The notes under the pieces were generated by a model, which saw only the letters and a program-made list of their open reading frames with translations, was not told where the DNA came from and searched no databases. The position numbers and the translations under genes were made by a program. A stretch of 64,000 nucleotides of DNA from CAVQCJ01 sp963711005 (GTDB lineage Bacteria; Actinomycetota; Actinomycetes; Prado026): the NCBI GenBank assembly GCA_963711005.1, contig CAVQCJ010000002.1, positions 744,001 to 808,000 of the forward strand, given 5' to 3'. Shown here one piece after another: positions 37,579-46,302 of the stretch (positions are counted from its first letter, which is position 1; each line of letters starts with the position of its first letter).

Positions 37579-38085
37579 ATGAGCGCCACGGGACGAGGAG
37601 CGCCGGCGCAGTCCGCGACGGCCGACCGCGAGATCTTGATCTCCCGGGTCATCAGCGCCCCACGGGAGCTGGTGTTCGAGGCGTTCACCGAGGTGCGGCA
37701 CCTGTCGCGGTGGTGGGGGCCGAGGGGGTTCACCACCACCACTCGGGCGTTCGAGTTCCGCGTCGGCGGGGAGTGGGACTTCGTGATGCACGGACCGGAC
37801 GGGACGGACTACCAGGAGTGGATCTCCTGGACCGAGATCGCCCCGCCGGAGCGGATCGCGCTGCTGCACGGTGAGTCCCGCGGCGACCCGAACGCCTTCG
37901 AGTCGGTCCTCACGTTCGTGCCCGACGGCGCGGCGACCCGGATCGAGATGCGCACGGTGTTCCCCACCAAGGAGCTGCGCGACGAGGCGGTCGAGAAGCA
38001 CCACGCGATCGACGGCGGCCAGCAGACCCTGAGCAACCTGGCTGCCTACGTCACCGAGATCGTTCGGAAGGGAGTCGAGGACTGA
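37579..38085 (+). CDS. SRPBCC (AHSA1-like) protein
   Basis: 168 residues with the START/SRPBCC ligand-binding fold: ISRVISAPRELVFEAFTE, LSRWWGPRGF, FRVGGEWDFVMHGPDG and the C-terminal helix GGQQTLSNLAAYV. Proteins of this type often sit beside ArsR regulators; the ligand is not known. AGGAGG precedes the ATG. The stop overlaps the next start as TGATG. Confidence 0.82.
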   Translation: MSATGRGAPAQSATADREILISRVISAPRELVFEAFTEVRHLSRWWGPRGFTTTTRAFEFRVGGEWDFVMHGPDGTDYQEWISWTEIAPPERIALLHGESRGDPNAFESVLTFVPDGAATRIEMRTVFPTKELRDEAVEKHHAIDGGQQTLSNLAAYVTEIVRKGVED

Positions 38086-38705
38086 TGGCCGGGAAGGTGT
38101 TCTTCAGCGTGACGATGTCGCTGGACGGGTTCATCGCGCCCGAGTCCCTCGAGGACTTGATGGGGCAGCAGTGGACGGAACTGCAGCAGTGGGTATTCCC
38201 GCAGCGGTTCTTCCGGGAGAACCTGAAGCTCGGCGAGGGCGGCGAGGAAGGGCGCGACAACGACATCGTGCGAGAGACGTTCGAGCGCACCGGCGCGAGC
38301 GTGATGGGCAAGCGCATGTTCGACGCCGGCGAGCCGGTATGGCCGGAGGAGGCGCCGTTCCACACGCCGGTCTTCGTCGTGACGCACGAGAAGCGTGACC
38401 CCTGGGAGCGGCCGGGTGGGACCACCTTCCACTTCGTCAACGACGGCACCCAGACCGCGCTCGACCAGGCCCGCGAGTCCGCCGGCGACCGAGACGTCCG
38501 CATCGCGGGCGGCGGCGCGACAATCCTGGCGTACGTGAACGCCGGCCTGATCGACGAGTTCTCGATCGCGCTCTCACCCGTGCTGTTCGGCTCCGGAATC
38601 CGCCTGTTCGAGGGCGTGGACGCGGGCCGCGTGGCCCTGGAGCCGGTCCGCGCGGAGCCGACGCAGCGGGTGACCCACCTGACCTACGCAGTCCGGCATC
38701 GGTAA
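38085..38705 (+). CDS. RibD C-terminal / dihydrofolate-reductase-fold protein
   Basis: 206 residues. FFSVTMSLDGFIAP at the N-terminus, VMGKRMFDAGEPVWP, RIAGGGATILAYVNAGLIDE and SPVLFGSGIRLFEG are typical of the RibD C-terminal domain family of NADPH-dependent reductases with the DHFR fold. Not the riboflavin enzyme itself because the deaminase part is absent. Third gene of the ArsR-led unit. Confidence 0.83.
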   Translation: MAGKVFFSVTMSLDGFIAPESLEDLMGQQWTELQQWVFPQRFFRENLKLGEGGEEGRDNDIVRETFERTGASVMGKRMFDAGEPVWPEEAPFHTPVFVVTHEKRDPWERPGGTTFHFVNDGTQTALDQARESAGDRDVRIAGGGATILAYVNAGLIDEFSIALSPVLFGSGIRLFEGVDAGRVALEPVRAEPTQRVTHLTYAVRHR

Positions 38706-38851
38706 CCGTCTCACAGCGCGGTGAGATCCTCGACGCTCTGAGCGTCAGGAAGGGCGAGCGTTCGGGGCCGCGATCTCGGCTGCGCGCTTCACCGGGAGCC
38801 GTACCCGACGACCGCTGGGCGGCCTGCGAGCCGACGCCGCGGCCGCCTCCG

Positions 38852-38857
38852 TAGGCT
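38852..38857 (+). promoter_or_regulatory. -10 element (TAGGCT) of menE
   Basis: TAGGCT, eight bases, then ATG 38866; same hexamer as at menB and the SDR gene. Confidence 0.4.
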
Positions 38858-38865
38858 GGCACACC

Positions 38866-40143
38866 ATGAGCCGTCCGGTCGTGCGCGCGCTCGACGCCGA
38901 CCCGGGCGCCCTGGACGAGTGGGTCGTGGCGGTGCGGGCCGTGCTGGACGGCTCCGGGCCGCCGGTGCTCCCCCTGCCGGTCGGCGGACCGGCCGGCGTG
39001 CTGGACGCGTTGGTGGGCGCGTTCCGTCCGGACGACTCGGCGGCGCCCCCGGACGTCGACGGCCTCGCCCTGGTGGTCCCGACCTCGGGCTCGACGGGCG
39101 AGCCCAAGGGCGCCCTGCTGACGGCCGCAGCCCTACGGGCCTCGGCGGCGGCGACGGCTCGGCGACTGGGTGGACCGGGGCGGTGGGTGCTGGCGCTGCC
39201 CCTGACCCATGTGGCGGGGCTGATGGTCGTGGTCCGTGCCGTGCTGGCGGGCCACTCGCCGGTCCTGTCCGGTCCGGCTGCACCGAGGGGTTTCACTGGT
39301 CAGGCGGGGGTCACGCACGGATTCGACCCGGCGTCGTTCGCGACGGCCACCCGGGCGGCGGCGACGGCGGCCGGCAGCTCCGGGGTGCCGCTGTACACCT
39401 CGCTCGTGCCGACGCAGCTGGACCGGCTGCTGACCGCGGAGGTGGACCTGCGGGCGTACGACGCAGTGCTGCTGGGCGCCGCGGCCGCGGCCCCGGGCCT
39501 GCTGGACCGGGCCGGCGCCGCCGGGGTGTCCGTGGTGACGACGTACGGGATGAGCGAGACGTGCGGCGGTTGCGTCTACGACGGCAGCCCGCTGGACGGC
39601 GTCGAGGTCGTGCTCGCGGACGCGGACCCGACCGGCATGGGCCGGGTCCTGGTCGCCGGCCCGACCCTGTTCTCCGGGTACCGCCTCCGCCCGGACCTGA
39701 CGGCGAGCGCCGTCGACGGGGTGCGGCGGTTGCGGACCAGCGACCTGGGCCGGTGGCAGGACGGGCGGCTGACCGTGGTCGGCAGGATCGACGACGTGGT
39801 CGTCAGCGGCGGCGAGAAGGTCGTCCCCGGCCAGGTCGAGAGCGTGCTGTCCGAGCTGGTCGGGTCGGGACCGACGGGAGGGTTGCGGGCATGGTGCGTC
39901 GTCGGGGTCCCGGACGAGCAGTGGGGTGAGCGGGTGGTGGCGGTCGCCGCCGCAGCGCCCGGCGTCGACCTGGTGTCGGTCGAGCGGCTGCGCGAGCTGG
40001 CCGCGGACCGGCTGCCGGCCGCGTGGCTGCCACGTTCACTGGTCCGGGTCGACACGCTGCCGATGCTGGCCACGGGGAAGGTCGACCGCAGCGGCGTCCG
40101 CGCGCTGGCCGTCGCCGCGCTGTCCGCGGGGACAGCGCGATGA
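38866..40143 (+). CDS. menE: o-Succinylbenzoate-CoA ligase
   Basis: 425-residue adenylate-forming enzyme, shorter than most acyl-CoA synthetases as expected for actinobacterial MenE. P-loop PTSGSTGEPKGALLT, adenine-binding TYGMSETCGGCVYDG, hinge region VVGRIDDVVVSGGEKV and the catalytic lysine in LPMLATGKVDRSG. Activates o-succinylbenzoate for MenB. Overlaps menA by ATGA. Confidence 0.92.
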   Translation: MSRPVVRALDADPGALDEWVVAVRAVLDGSGPPVLPLPVGGPAGVLDALVGAFRPDDSAAPPDVDGLALVVPTSGSTGEPKGALLTAAALRASAAATARRLGGPGRWVLALPLTHVAGLMVVVRAVLAGHSPVLSGPAAPRGFTGQAGVTHGFDPASFATATRAAATAAGSSGVPLYTSLVPTQLDRLLTAEVDLRAYDAVLLGAAAAAPGLLDRAGAAGVSVVTTYGMSETCGGCVYDGSPLDGVEVVLADADPTGMGRVLVAGPTLFSGYRLRPDLTASAVDGVRRLRTSDLGRWQDGRLTVVGRIDDVVVSGGEKVVPGQVESVLSELVGSGPTGGLRAWCVVGVPDEQWGERVVAVAAAAPGVDLVSVERLRELAADRLPAAWLPRSLVRVDTLPMLATGKVDRSGVRALAVAALSAGTAR

Positions 40144-41012
40144 CGACGGCGGCCCAGTGGGTCGAGGGAGCCCGCCCACGCACTCTCCCGGCCGCCGTGG
40201 CTCCGGTCGTGGCGGGCACCGGGGCCGCGGCGGCCGCGTCCGGCGCGGTGTGGTGGAAGGCGCTGCTGGCCCTCGGCGTCTCCCTCGCCCTCCAGGTGGG
40301 CGTGAACTACGCGAACGACTACAGCGACGGGGTGCGGGGGACGGACAGCCGGCGGGTCGGGCCGCTCCGCCTGGTCGGCTCCGGGGTCGCGGCACCGGCC
40401 ACGGTCAAGCGTGCGGCCTGGCTCGCGTTCGGCGTGGCCGGCGCCCTCGGCCTGGTGCTCGCCGCGACGTCCGGTTGGTGGTTGCTCGCGGTCGGCGCCG
40501 CGGCGGTGCTGTCTGCCTGGCTCTACACCGGCGGACCGCGCCCGTACGGCTACGCCGGGCTCGGCGAGCTGTTCGTCTTCGTGTTCTTCGGGCTGGTCGC
40601 GGTGTGCGGGACGACGTACGTCCAGGTCGGCCGGGTCACGCGCACCTCGCTGGTCTGCGCAGTGGCGGTCGGGTTGCTCGCCTGCGCGATCCTGGTCGCG
40701 AACAACCTGCGCGACATCCCCACCGACGGTCCGGCTGGCAAGCGGACGCTGGCGGTCCGGCTCGGCGACCGCGGGACCCGCCGCTTGTACGCGACGCTGA
40801 TGACGGTGCCCGCCCTGGCCCCGGTCGCGCTCGGCCTGGCCGGGCACCGATGGGCGTTGCTGGGGCTGCTCGCGCTACCGCTGCAGCTCCTGCCGGTCCG
40901 CTCAGTGCTGGGCGGGGCGGGCGGCCGCGACCTGATCCCCGTCCTGCGCAGCACCGGTCGGGCCGAGCTAGCGTTCGCTGTCCTGGTCGGCGTCGGGCTG
41001 GCCCTGTCCTGA
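40140..41012 (+). CDS. menA: 1,4-Dihydroxy-2-naphthoate polyprenyltransferase
   Basis: 290-residue UbiA-family membrane prenyltransferase with about eight helices. First Asp-rich motif NYANDYSDGVRGTD and the second in NNLRDIPTDGPAGKRTLAVR, both of which bind the Mg-diphosphate of the prenyl donor made by GrcC. Joins the prenyl chain to dihydroxynaphthoate. The last 45 bases overlap the convergent DUF4229 gene. Confidence 0.93.
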   Translation: MTTAAQWVEGARPRTLPAAVAPVVAGTGAAAAASGAVWWKALLALGVSLALQVGVNYANDYSDGVRGTDSRRVGPLRLVGSGVAAPATVKRAAWLAFGVAGALGLVLAATSGWWLLAVGAAAVLSAWLYTGGPRPYGYAGLGELFVFVFFGLVAVCGTTYVQVGRVTRTSLVCAVAVGLLACAILVANNLRDIPTDGPAGKRTLAVRLGDRGTRRLYATLMTVPALAPVALGLAGHRWALLGLLALPLQLLPVRSVLGGAGGRDLIPVLRSTGRAELAFAVLVGVGLALS

Positions 41013-41288
41013 CCCGCCCTCGGCACGCATCGCGTCGTCGGCGGCATCCTCGGCCTCGGTGCGCTCGCGCATCCGCTGCCGCAGACCGGTGCCGCGCTCC
41101 ACGACAGCATGCGACATCGCGTCCCGTTGGCGGCTGAGCAGCAGGAAGCTGAGAAGGCCCGAGACGACCACCGCGACCAGCAGCAGGAGCACCTGGCGCA
41201 TGCCGACGGCGTACAGCACGCCCAGGGTGACCGCGAAGATGCCGATGCGCGCCGACGTGTAGACGAGCACCGGGCCGGGACCTCTCAT
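40968..41288 (-). CDS. DUF4229-type small membrane protein
   Basis: 106 residues. Two hydrophobic helices (LVYTSARIGIFAVTLGVLYA and LLLLVAVVVSGLLSFLLL), then SRQRDAMSHAVVERGTGLR and a charged acidic tail. This pattern matches the actinobacterial DUF4229 family, often found beside menA/menE; function unknown. ATG 41288. Confidence 0.75.
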   Translation of the reverse strand: MRGPGPVLVYTSARIGIFAVTLGVLYAVGMRQVLLLLVAVVVSGLLSFLLLSRQRDAMSHAVVERGTGLRQRMRERTEAEDAADDAMRAEGGSGQGQPDADQDSER

Positions 41289-41397
41289 GGGGCCGATTGT
41301 CTCCCATCGGGACCGGGGACGCGCCCGGCGGCCGGCCGACGTACATTGGCTCGGACGGGGACGGTGACACGGGCGAGACGCGACAAGGTGAGACGTT

Positions 41398-41676
41398 GTG
41401 CTGATCCTGCTCTACCTCGGCGCGGTGGCGCTGACGACCTGGGCCCTGCTCGACGTGGCCCAGACCCCTGCCGACCAGACGCGGACGCTGGCCAAGCCCT
41501 CCTGGGCGCTGGTCGCCGTGATCCCGTACGTGGGGCCGGCCGCGTGGTTCCTGCTCGGCACCGAGCGGTCCCCGACGTCCGGCCGGCGCGCGAGCGGCGG
41601 CGGCCGTCCGCTCGGGCCTGACGACGACCCCGACTTCCTGCGCGAGCTCGGCCGCAGGCGGGACCGGCCCGAGTAG
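41398..41676 (+). CDS. PLDc_N-type small membrane protein
   Basis: 92 residues. Helix 1 LILLYLGAVALTTWALLDVA, then a short loop and helix 2 SWALVAVIPYVGPAAWFLLG ending in GTER, the phospholipase D N-terminal domain pattern without any catalytic PLD domain. Cytoplasmic tail of about 40 residues with DDDPDFLRELGRR. Function unknown; GTG start. Confidence 0.78.
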   Translation: MLILLYLGAVALTTWALLDVAQTPADQTRTLAKPSWALVAVIPYVGPAAWFLLGTERSPTSGRRASGGGRPLGPDDDPDFLRELGRRRDRPE

Positions 41677-41719
41677 CCGCTCCCGCTCACTCGGCGGGAT
41701 CTCCCCCGGTGCGAGAGCC

Positions 41720-42718
41720 TCAGCTGTGCGGGAGTCCGCCGTACGAGTGCAGGCCGCTGAACCAGATGTTCACGCCGAAGTAGTTGAAGACGAAGCACGA
41801 GAGCCCCGCCAGCGCGATGTACGCAGCCTTGCGGCCCTTCCAGCCCGCGGTCGCGCGTGCATGCAGGTAACCCGCGAACACCAGCCAGGTCACCAGGGCC
41901 CACGTCTCCTTCGGGTCCCAGCTCCAGTACTTGCCCCAGGCGTTCTCGGCCCAGATCGCCCCGGCCATGATCGCGAACGTCCACAGCGGGAAGACGAAGG
42001 CGAACAGGCGGTAGGCCGACTGGTCGAGCTGCTCGCTCGGCGGCAGGCGGCGCGACAGCGCGTTGACTGTGCCGCGGCGCTCCCAGCGGTCCTGCACCAG
42101 GTAGAGCACGGTCACGACCCCGCCCACGGTGAACACCGCACCGGACACGATGGCGGCGGCGACGTGGATGACCAGCCAGTACGAGCGCAGCGCCGGCACC
42201 AGCGGTCCGGCCGGCACGTAGAGGACGGCGACGGCAAGGCCGAGCGTGAGCAGGGCGGGCACGACGACGAACAGCCCGAGGTAGCGAAGGGCCGGCCGGC
42301 GCCAGGCCACGACGAGGAACACCGAGAGCACGACGAACGCGGACGCGCAGGAGAACTCGTACATGTTGCCCCACGGCGCGCGGCCGGCGGCGAAGCCGCG
42401 GCAGACGATGCCGAGCAGCAGCAGCCCGGTCGCCGCGACGGTGAGCGAGAGCCCGATGCCGCCGTACTGGTCGGCGCGGCGCTGCCGCTCCGGGCTCGCC
42501 TCGGAGAATGACTCCGGCGGCGCGGCGGGTGTGCCGGCTTCACCACCGCCGACGAGCACCTGGGCGCGGTCCGGCTGCTGGGCTGCGACGGTCCGGCCGA
42601 CCCGGCTCCTGGTCCCGAACGCGAGCTCGGCGGCATAGGCGAACATCGCCAGGGCGAGCGCCGTCATCGCCCCGTAGACGAAGCCGTTGCTCAGCTGGGC
42701 CCAGGTCTGCTGGCTCAC
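41720..42718 (-). CDS. ccsB: Cytochrome c biogenesis protein CcsB (haem handling)
   Basis: 332 residues with about eight helices. The WWD signature of haem-handling proteins is present as AWGKYWSWDPKETWALVTW, and periplasmic histidines flank it (SYWLVIHVAA, the terminal FSGLHSYGG). With ResB it forms the System II complex that delivers and attaches haem to apocytochrome c on the outer face of the membrane. A polar, Ala/Pro-rich insert of about 45 residues follows helix 1. GTG 42718 overlaps the resB stop. Confidence 0.92.
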   Translation of the reverse strand: MSQQTWAQLSNGFVYGAMTALALAMFAYAAELAFGTRSRVGRTVAAQQPDRAQVLVGGGEAGTPAAPPESFSEASPERQRRADQYGGIGLSLTVAATGLLLLGIVCRGFAAGRAPWGNMYEFSCASAFVVLSVFLVVAWRRPALRYLGLFVVVPALLTLGLAVAVLYVPAGPLVPALRSYWLVIHVAAAIVSGAVFTVGGVVTVLYLVQDRWERRGTVNALSRRLPPSEQLDQSAYRLFAFVFPLWTFAIMAGAIWAENAWGKYWSWDPKETWALVTWLVFAGYLHARATAGWKGRKAAYIALAGLSCFVFNYFGVNIWFSGLHSYGGLPHS

Positions 42719-44313
42719 TCGGTCTCCTCGGGGCTGGCGGGTGCGGCGGCCCGCAACCGGTCCAGCAGATCGTCCACCTCGGCCGTCAGCCCGCCCGCCT
42801 CTGCGCGGGCCAGCCCGCCGACCGCGACGAGCGTACGCCCGCCCTCCTCGCCGACCGCCCGGACCCAGATCCGGCGCCGGCGGACGAACAGGGACAGCAT
42901 CAGCCCGGCGAGCGCCGCCAGCGCGGCGGCGAGCGCGGGCACCTGGCCGGGGTCGTGCGCGACCGAGAACGTCGCGAACTGCCGGATCCCGTCGAACGTG
43001 ACCGACCCGAGGCCGCCCGGCAGCGTCCAGGTGTCGCCGGGGCGCATGGCCTGGCCGGCCACCTGGGACATCCGCGAGGTGTCCAGCAGGTAGACCGACT
43101 GCGGGGCGCCGTCGTCCAGCCCCAGGTCGCCAGTGAACAGGGTCAGCAGGAGCTCGGGGTCGTCGGCGGCGGGGAAGGTCGACTGGCCGCCGAGCACCGG
43201 GTCCATCTTCGCCGTGGGCAGGAAGATGGCCCGGAACCCGAGCTGGGTCGGCCGGGCGTCCGGCACCTTGACCACGCCCTGCGACAGGAACCTGCTGTCC
43301 CGGGGTAGGAACGGCACGGCCGAGGAGAGCACCACCCGGCCCTGGCCGTCGCGCACCGTCACGTGCGGGGCGTAGCCGTGCCCGATCAGGAAGGCCTTCG
43401 TACCGTCCACGACGAGCGGGTCGTTGACCTGGACGGTGACCGGCCTGGGCGCCGCCGACGGGTCGTCGCGCACCGTCAGCCGGGCGGTGAACGACCGCGG
43501 CGCGCTGTCCTGCGGCCCGCCGCGCTGGTACGTCGCGGAGAAGCTGTCGAGGGTGAACGAGAACGGCGGCAGCGAGTCCGTGCCCGCGAGCCGGCCCGCC
43601 CCGAACGAGTCGTAGCGAGGCACAGTGTTCGCGAACGACTCGCCCTCGACCACGATCACCGTCCCGTGCGTCCCGAACAGCGCCCCGACGGCGACCCCGG
43701 CGAGCAGCACGACGATCGCCAGGTGGAAGACGAGGTTGCCGGTCTCGCGCAGGTAGCCCTTCTCGGCGCTCACCGCCCCTGACCCGGCGGCGACGTCCAC
43801 GCGCCAGCGTCGGCGGCGCAGGGCGGCCGCGGCCGCCGTGAGCACCACGTCGGGCTCCGCCGACGTGACGTACGAGCGGTGCTCGGGCAGCCGGTGCAGG
43901 TGGCGCGGTGCGGCCGGCGGCCGGCTCCGCAGCACCCGTGCGTGCTGGAACGAGCGCGGGACCACGCAGCCGACCAGCGAGACGAACAGCAGGATGTAGA
44001 TCGCCGCGAACCACGCCGAGCCGAAGACGTCGAACATCCCGAGCCGGTCCAGCAACGGGCCGACGCCGCGGTGCTGGGCCAGGTACGCGGCTACGTCGCC
44101 GGTGTTCGTCGCGCGCTGCGGGAAGACACTGCCCGGGACCGCGGCCAGCGCGAGCAGGAAGAGCAGCACGAGCGCGGTGCGCATCGACGTCAGCTGCCGC
44201 CACGCCCAGCGCAGCCAACCGCCGACCGTCAGCGAGGGGAGCCTCGGCAGCTCCGGCTGGGTGGACAGCGTGGTCGTGTCCAGCGGCTCGGTCACCTCGG
44301 TCCCACCGGACAC
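42715..44313 (-). CDS. resB: Cytochrome c biogenesis protein ResB
   Basis: 532 residues. Three helices in the first third (SMRTALVLLFLLALAAVPGS, WFAAIYILLFVSLVGCVVP, NLVFHLAIVVLLAGVAVGAL), a large extracytoplasmic domain and a fourth helix near 455-475 (ALAAALAALAGLMLSLFV). Contains the conserved SVFPQR and RETGNLVFH segments. Partner of CcsB in System II maturation. GTG 44313 shares a base with the ccdA stop (TAGTG). Confidence 0.92.
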   Translation of the reverse strand: MSGGTEVTEPLDTTTLSTQPELPRLPSLTVGGWLRWAWRQLTSMRTALVLLFLLALAAVPGSVFPQRATNTGDVAAYLAQHRGVGPLLDRLGMFDVFGSAWFAAIYILLFVSLVGCVVPRSFQHARVLRSRPPAAPRHLHRLPEHRSYVTSAEPDVVLTAAAAALRRRRWRVDVAAGSGAVSAEKGYLRETGNLVFHLAIVVLLAGVAVGALFGTHGTVIVVEGESFANTVPRYDSFGAGRLAGTDSLPPFSFTLDSFSATYQRGGPQDSAPRSFTARLTVRDDPSAAPRPVTVQVNDPLVVDGTKAFLIGHGYAPHVTVRDGQGRVVLSSAVPFLPRDSRFLSQGVVKVPDARPTQLGFRAIFLPTAKMDPVLGGQSTFPAADDPELLLTLFTGDLGLDDGAPQSVYLLDTSRMSQVAGQAMRPGDTWTLPGGLGSVTFDGIRQFATFSVAHDPGQVPALAAALAALAGLMLSLFVRRRRIWVRAVGEEGGRTLVAVGGLARAEAGGLTAEVDDLLDRLRAAAPASPEETE

Positions 44314-45071
44314 TAGATCACCGTCCCGTAGCCGGCGACCCAGCCCTGCACGTGGATGAGCATCGACTGCCACACGCCGGTCACGAGCAGGACCCCCACG
44401 ACGACGAGCATGAGCCCGCCCGTGGTCATCACCGCCCGGTAGTGGCGCCGGACGAAGCCGAGCCCACCGGCGGTGCGCCGCAACGCCAGCCCGACGAGCA
44501 CGAACGGAAGCCCCAGCCCGATGCAGTACGCCGCGGACAGCAGCGCACCGCGGGCCGCCGTCCCCTCCGTCGTCGCGAGCGTCAGCACAGCCGCCAGGGT
44601 CGGGCCGATGCACGGCGTCCAGCCGAGCCCGAACAGCACACCGAGGACCGGGGCGCCGACCAGCCCGAGCGAGGTGGGCATGCGGTGAACGCGCACGTCG
44701 CGCTGCAACCAGGGCAGCCACGGCAGCAGCCCCATGAACCCGAGGCCGAGCACGACCGTCACAGCACCGAGCACCCGGCTGAGCACCTTCGCATGCTCGG
44801 CCAGCACGTCGCCGAGGGTGCCGAAGGCGAGCCCGAACGACACGAACACCACCGTGAAGCCGAGCACGAACAGGCAGGTCCCCAGCAGCACCCGACCGCG
44901 CCGGGCGTCGGCCAGGTCGGCGCCGACCATCCCGGTGACGTACGACAGGTAGCCCGGCACCAGCGGGAGCACGCAGGGCGAGACGAACGAGACCAGGCCG
45001 GCGGCCACCGCGATCGGGACCGCCAGCAGCAGCGATCCGCTGCTGACGGTCTGGCCGAGACCGGCGCTCAC
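44313..45071 (-). CDS. ccdA: Cytochrome c biogenesis thiol transporter CcdA
   Basis: 252 residues with six helices. The two essential cysteines are seen in FVSPCVLPLVPGYLSYV and LGWTPCIGPTLAAVL. CcdA moves reducing equivalents across the membrane to the thioredoxin-like ResA, which keeps the haem-binding cysteines of apocytochrome c reduced. GTG 45071 overlaps the resA stop as GTGA. Confidence 0.95.
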   Translation of the reverse strand: MSAGLGQTVSSGSLLLAVPIAVAAGLVSFVSPCVLPLVPGYLSYVTGMVGADLADARRGRVLLGTCLFVLGFTVVFVSFGLAFGTLGDVLAEHAKVLSRVLGAVTVVLGLGFMGLLPWLPWLQRDVRVHRMPTSLGLVGAPVLGVLFGLGWTPCIGPTLAAVLTLATTEGTAARGALLSAAYCIGLGLPFVLVGLALRRTAGGLGFVRRHYRAVMTTGGLMLVVVGVLLVTGVWQSMLIHVQGWVAGYGTVI

Positions 45072-45658
45072 GGGGAGGCGACCAAGGGTGCCAGCAGCGC
45101 TCTGAGCCGGGGCTGCGTGGTCGGCCCGTTCACCCGTGCGGCGACCCTGCCCTGTCGGTCGATCACCAGCGTGTAGGGGAACCCCGGTGGGATCAGCCGG
45201 TGGAACGCCAGCACCACGTCGCCGCTCGAGTCGTCCACGTTCGGGTACGAGGAGCCGATGTCGGTCAGGAACGCCCGCGCCGCGTCCGGGTCGTCGTCCC
45301 CGTCGACGCCGACGAACTGGACGCCCTGGGGCTTGAGGTCCGCGGCCAGGCCCTGCAGGGCCGGACCCTCGACCCGGCAGGGACCGCACCAGGACGCCCA
45401 GAAGTTCAGGACGACGACCTTGCCGCGGTAGCTCGCCAGGTCGACCGCGCCACCCTCCAGCGTGGCCGCATGCACGGCGGGCGCCACGGGACGGTCCCCG
45501 GCCGACCAGGTGGTCACCTTGCCGTCGCCGGCGACGAACTGCTGGTCCGCGGTGGACGTGCCGCCGCCCGTCGGACCCGAGCAGCCGACCAGCGCGACCG
45601 CGACGCAGAGGACGCAGACGACGCCGAAGGTCGAGCCGAACAGGCGGCGGCCGGTCAT
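45068..45658 (-). CDS. resA: Thioredoxin-like lipoprotein ResA/TlpA
   Basis: 196 residues. Lipoprotein signal peptide ending in the lipobox LVGC (Cys26), then a thioredoxin fold with the active site WCGPC (residues 90-94) and the FPYTLVIDRQGRV strand before the cis-proline region. It is anchored outside the membrane, where it would reduce apocytochrome c. Coupled by overlap to both neighbours. Confidence 0.92.
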   Translation of the reverse strand: MTGRRLFGSTFGVVCVLCVAVALVGCSGPTGGGTSTADQQFVAGDGKVTTWSAGDRPVAPAVHAATLEGGAVDLASYRGKVVVLNFWASWCGPCRVEGPALQGLAADLKPQGVQFVGVDGDDDPDAARAFLTDIGSSYPNVDDSSGDVVLAFHRLIPPGFPYTLVIDRQGRVAARVNGPTTQPRLRALLAPLVASP

Positions 45659-46302
45659 GCTCCCGCGACCTTGCTGGCGCCGGGAAGCAGGTCGGCGGCC
45701 GGCTCGGAGTACCCGATCGCCACCAGGTCGCGGCCGTGGTACGTCAGCGTGGTGACGCTGGCCAGCGAGCACTCGCGCTTGCGCGGGTCGTGCCAGAGCT
45801 GGCGTCCCTCGAGGTAGAGCCGGGCGGCCCAGACCGGCAGCTGGTGGCTCACCAGCACCGCCTCGCGGCCCTCCGCCTGGAGGCGGGCCGTCGCGACCGC
45901 GCCCAGGACGCGCGCCACGACCTGCTGGTACGGCTCGCCCCACGACGGCCTCATCGGGTTGACCAGGTAGCGCCAGTGCCGCGGGTGCCGCAGCGACCCG
46001 TCGCCGATGCCGAACGCCAACCCCTCGAAGTGGTTGCCAGCCTCGATGAGCCGCTCGTCGCTGCCGACCTGCAGACCGTGGGCAGCGGCGACCGGCGTCG
46101 CGGTCTGCTGCGCCCGCTCCAGCGGGGACGCGGTCACGACGGCGACGTCGTGGTCGGCGAACGACTCGGCGACCCGCTCGGCCATGGCCAGCCCGAGCTC
46201 GGACAGGCGGTAGCCCGGCAGCCGTCCGTACAGGATGTGCTCGGGGTTGAAGACCTCTCCGTGCCGGACCAGGTGCACGACCGTGACCGGCTGCGCGGTC
46301 AT
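45655..46302 (-). CDS. Histidine phosphatase (phosphoglycerate-mutase-like)
   Basis: 215 residues. Catalytic RHG at residues 13-15, TASPLERAQQTATPVA with the second active-site Arg, and the second His in VLVSHQLPVW. This is the broad-specificity branch, not a glycolytic mutase. The same gene lies between hemL and the thioredoxin gene in mycobacteria, but its substrate there is also unclear to me. Confidence 0.85.
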   Translation of the reverse strand: MTAQPVTVVHLVRHGEVFNPEHILYGRLPGYRLSELGLAMAERVAESFADHDVAVVTASPLERAQQTATPVAAAHGLQVGSDERLIEAGNHFEGLAFGIGDGSLRHPRHWRYLVNPMRPSWGEPYQQVVARVLGAVATARLQAEGREAVLVSHQLPVWAARLYLEGRQLWHDPRKRECSLASVTTLTYHGRDLVAIGYSEPAADLLPGASKVAGA

